Origin: Sutcliffiella horikoshii
GTDB taxonomy: Bacteria > Bacillota > Bacilli > Bacillales > Bacillaceae_I
DNA length: 64,000 nt
Assembly (NCBI RefSeq): GCF_008180725.1
Contig: NZ_VTEV01000004.1
Location: 366,286 to 430,285 of the forward strand
Direction of reading: 5' to 3'
Positions 61,880-64,000 of the stretch are shown here, in pieces. Numbering within the stretch: the first letter of the stretch is position 1; each line of letters opens with the position of its first letter. The notes beneath the pieces are model-generated. The model had not been told where the DNA came from and did no database searches. It was given only the letters and a program-made list of their open reading frames with translations. The position numbers were made by a program, and so were the translations under genes.

Positions 61880-62125
61880 ATGCTGCGGACAAAATTTGAA
61901 GGTAGGGAAATGATATTACGGATCAAAAGGAATCTAAATTTTTACTCATTAGATGAGGATACGATTTACAACAGCTTGCGCGAGTCTTTACAAATCATAT
62001 ATTTCATGGATTCATTCGCGTTGCAAGTTGGTGAATACCTCTTAGTGGGAGAAACTCAACAAAGTGCATACCCGTTAATTACCGTCCAGAACATAGTGCC
62101 CAGAAAAAATATTGTGACCGTGTAA
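61880..62125 (+). CDS. hypothetical protein (81 aa)
   Basis: An 81-residue protein beginning MLRTKFEGREMILRIK, followed by mixed beta-like sequence (YFMDSFALQVGEYLLVGE). ATG at 61880 with the perfect GGTAAAGGAGGGAT. No recognised family or membrane segment. It lies between cspD (divergent) and topB. Confidence 0.65.
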   Translation: MLRTKFEGREMILRIKRNLNFYSLDEDTIYNSLRESLQIIYFMDSFALQVGEYLLVGETQQSAYPLITVQNIVPRKNIVTV

Positions 62126-62226
62126 CTATACAAACAAATGTTTTGCTTTTATAATTAATGTAGGAAAAGAGAAGGGATGCCACCCTCTTTTCCTACATTT
62201 ATTTATAGAGTGGAGTGGAAGTTGTA

Positions 62227-64000
62227 GTGAAATTAATAATTGCTGAAAAGCCAGATCAAGGATTGAAGCTTGCTGCTCCATTTTCCTACAAGAAAAAGGA
62301 TGGCTATGTTGAGATTCCCCCACAACCGATGTTCCCAAAGGGTGCCTTGCTTACATGGGCTGTTGGACATCTTTGTGAACTATTGTCTCCGGAAGAATAC
62401 GATAAGGCGTGGAAACGCTGGTCCCTGCAAACTCTCCCAATCATACCCGAAAAATTCCAACACAAAGTAACCAAATCCAAATGGAAGCAATTTCAAACCG
62501 TCAAAAAACTAGTTCATCATCCTGAAGTGACAGAAGTTATTATGGCAGGCGATGCGGAGCGGGAAGGAGAGGCGATCATACGTATTATTCTCCTTGTTAG
62601 CAATTGTCATAAACCATTAAAGCGTTTGTGGATTTCCTCTTTGACCCCAAAGGCTGTTCAAAAAGGGTTTGATAACCTTTTAGAGGAACATGAAACGAGA
62701 AATGTTTACTATGAAGCGCTGAGTAGATCTTGTGCAGACTGGCTGGTCGGTATGAATGCTTCACGAGCTTATACTTTGCTCCTGCAGCAAAAAGGGATCT
62801 CCGATGTATTCTCTACAGGAAGAGTACAGACTCCAACATTAGCATTGATTGTAAAAAGGGAGCTCGAAATTGAAAACTTTGTATCCAAGCCGTTTTGGGA
62901 AGTGCTGGCCACTTTTAATATGAATGGAAAGAAATATAAAGGTAAATGGCATAAAGAGGAAGAGTCAAGGCTGGATAATGCGAACTTAGCCGAAAAGATT
63001 GTGCAGTTCTGTAAAGGAAAAGAGGCAAAAATAGAAAACATCGAGAAAGAACGTAAGGAATTCCAACCTCCATTTCTTTTTAACCTATCCTCTCTGCAAG
63101 CTACTGCCAACAGTCTCTATAAGTTCTCTCCACAAAAAACATTAGAGGTTGCACAAAAGCTTTATGTGAAAGGAATTATCTCCTACCCTCGTTCTGATTC
63201 AAGTTTTGTGACAAAAGAAGAGGCAGGCATGTTTCCTGAAACCTTGCAAAAATTAAGTGCTTTTAATGCATTCAAGGATTATTTTCCTCTTCCATTCTCA
63301 TCCGTCATGAATAATAAACGGGTGGTAAATGAGAAAAAGGTAACAGATCACTATGCTATCATTCCAACAGAACAGGTGACAGATCCATCCAAGATGTCAC
63401 CAGATGAAGAGAAGATTTATACACTTATTGTAAAACGTCTTATTGCAGCTCACTATGATAAAGCAATTTTTGACTACACGACGATACATACATTGGTAGA
63501 TGGACGTGCCACGTTTGTCTCTAAAGGAAAAGAAGAAGTTCAAGCAGGCTGGCGAACGGTCATTTATGGTAACAAAAAAGTAAAGGAAACAGATGATGAT
63601 GAACAAGATCTTCCTCCCCTAGAAAATGGAGAAACAGGACATGTGCATGATGTAAAAGTAAAAGAAGGAAAGACACAGCCTCCTAAACGTTACACGGAAG
63701 GGCAGCTCATAACGGTGATGAAAACGGCTGGAAAACACCTAGAGGACGGGGAGCTCACTAAAGTCCTAAATAAAACCGAGGGCCTCGGTACAGAAGCGAC
63801 CCGTGCTGGGATAATCGGCGTGTTAAAAGACAGAAAATATATTGATGTGAAACGGAACCAAGTGTTCGCTACCAATAAAGGAAAGCTCCTAATTAAGTCC
63901 ATTGGTTCAAGCATTCTAGCGAGTCCGGAAATGACTGCAAAATGGGAGCAGCGTCTGCATGAAATTGGTCAAGGTACAGCATCACCCGAAGAATTCATGG
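62227..64000 (+). CDS. topB: DNA topoisomerase III (3' end beyond the window)
   Basis: A partial type IA topoisomerase; about 591 codons are in the window, against an expected length of about 725. The Toprim domain has IIAEKPDQGLKLAAP and GDAEREGEAIIR (Glu and D-x-D metal site), and the catalytic tyrosine is in GIISYPRSDSS. The frame starts at GTG 62227, with GGAGTGGAAG upstream, and stays open to base 64000. It decatenates or relaxes DNA, and position near cspD/ypeP matches B. subtilis topB. Confidence 0.95.
   Translation, partial: MKLIIAEKPDQGLKLAAPFSYKKKDGYVEIPPQPMFPKGALLTWAVGHLCELLSPEEYDKAWKRWSLQTLPIIPEKFQHKVTKSKWKQFQTVKKLVHHPEVTEVIMAGDAEREGEAIIRIILLVSNCHKPLKRLWISSLTPKAVQKGFDNLLEEHETRNVYYEALSRSCADWLVGMNASRAYTLLLQQKGISDVFSTGRVQTPTLALIVKRELEIENFVSKPFWEVLATFNMNGKKYKGKWHKEEESRLDNANLAEKIVQFCKGKEAKIENIEKERKEFQPPFLFNLSSLQATANSLYKFSPQKTLEVAQKLYVKGIISYPRSDSSFVTKEEAGMFPETLQKLSAFNAFKDYFPLPFSSVMNNKRVVNEKKVTDHYAIIPTEQVTDPSKMSPDEEKIYTLIVKRLIAAHYDKAIFDYTTIHTLVDGRATFVSKGKEEVQAGWRTVIYGNKKVKETDDDEQDLPPLENGETGHVHDVKVKEGKTQPPKRYTEGQLITVMKTAGKHLEDGELTKVLNKTEGLGTEATRAGIIGVLKDRKYIDVKRNQVFATNKGKLLIKSIGSSILASPEMTAKWEQRLHEIGQGTASPEEFM

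Overview
The window is a piece of chromosome from a low-GC, endospore-forming member of the Bacillaceae. It carries spore genes (sspM, sspL, cotD, ypjB), the bacillithiol genes bshA/bshB1 and a B-type RNase P RNA. Gene order follows the Bacillus subtilis block from ypiF through qcrABC, dapB, panBCD, dnaD, ponA, yprAB, gpsB, rnpB, ypwA, dynA and ypcP to topB almost gene for gene. The genus cannot be fixed from the sequence alone. There is no phage, insertion sequence, CRISPR array, tRNA or rRNA.

Layout. 1-6830: a tandem array, ypiF, the menaquinol:cytochrome c reductase operon qcrABC, ypjA, ypjB, a membrane zinc peptidase and a YitT protein. 7378-15319: a long co-directional run of metabolic genes (MazG-like, dapB, mgsA, bshB1, bshA, cca, birA, panB, panC, panD), mostly separated by only a few bases. 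15503-24473: DinG, ypmA, ypmB, aspB, asnS, dnaD, nth, ypoC. 24524-33779: ponA and recU on the minus strand, then many small, mainly sporulation-type genes. 33894-46379: the repair pair mrfA/mrfB, cotD, ypsA, gpsB, rnpB, an rRNA-type methyltransferase, a second DinG-family helicase and an M32 carboxypeptidase. 46467-57964: a CheX-like protein, an acetyltransferase, bpsA/bpsB, a Fur-box miniprotein locus, the double dynamin dynA, a nucleotidyltransferase, a rhodanese, ypcP, sspL. 58929-64000: two divergent RNase H-like genes, cspD, and the start of topB, which runs off the window.

The most unusual content is non-coding. Six intergenic arrays (about 1-421, 5765-5936, 21785-22401, 41612-42470, 58047-58262, 60431-61050) share one repeat length, 52 bp, although their sequences have diverged. 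Five of them carry the same dyad, a GAAGAC-cored arm and its complement. In the 5765 array both arms have changed together, from GAAGACCTC/GAGGTCTTC to GAAGACAAT/ATTGTCTTC, which suggests that the fold or dyad is what is kept. A second family of about 125-bp intergenic elements (7050, 18044, 32454, 32654, 44689) has terminal inverted repeats that also covary between copies.

Among the proteins, the DinG at 15503 keeps its exonuclease motifs but has lost the Walker A, DEAH and arginine-finger motifs and the iron-sulfur cysteines. An intact DinG-family helicase lies at 42532. A perfect 7-1-7 Fur box precedes a 31-codon predicted membrane peptide and a strong terminator at 49542-49727, an iron-regulated mini-locus.
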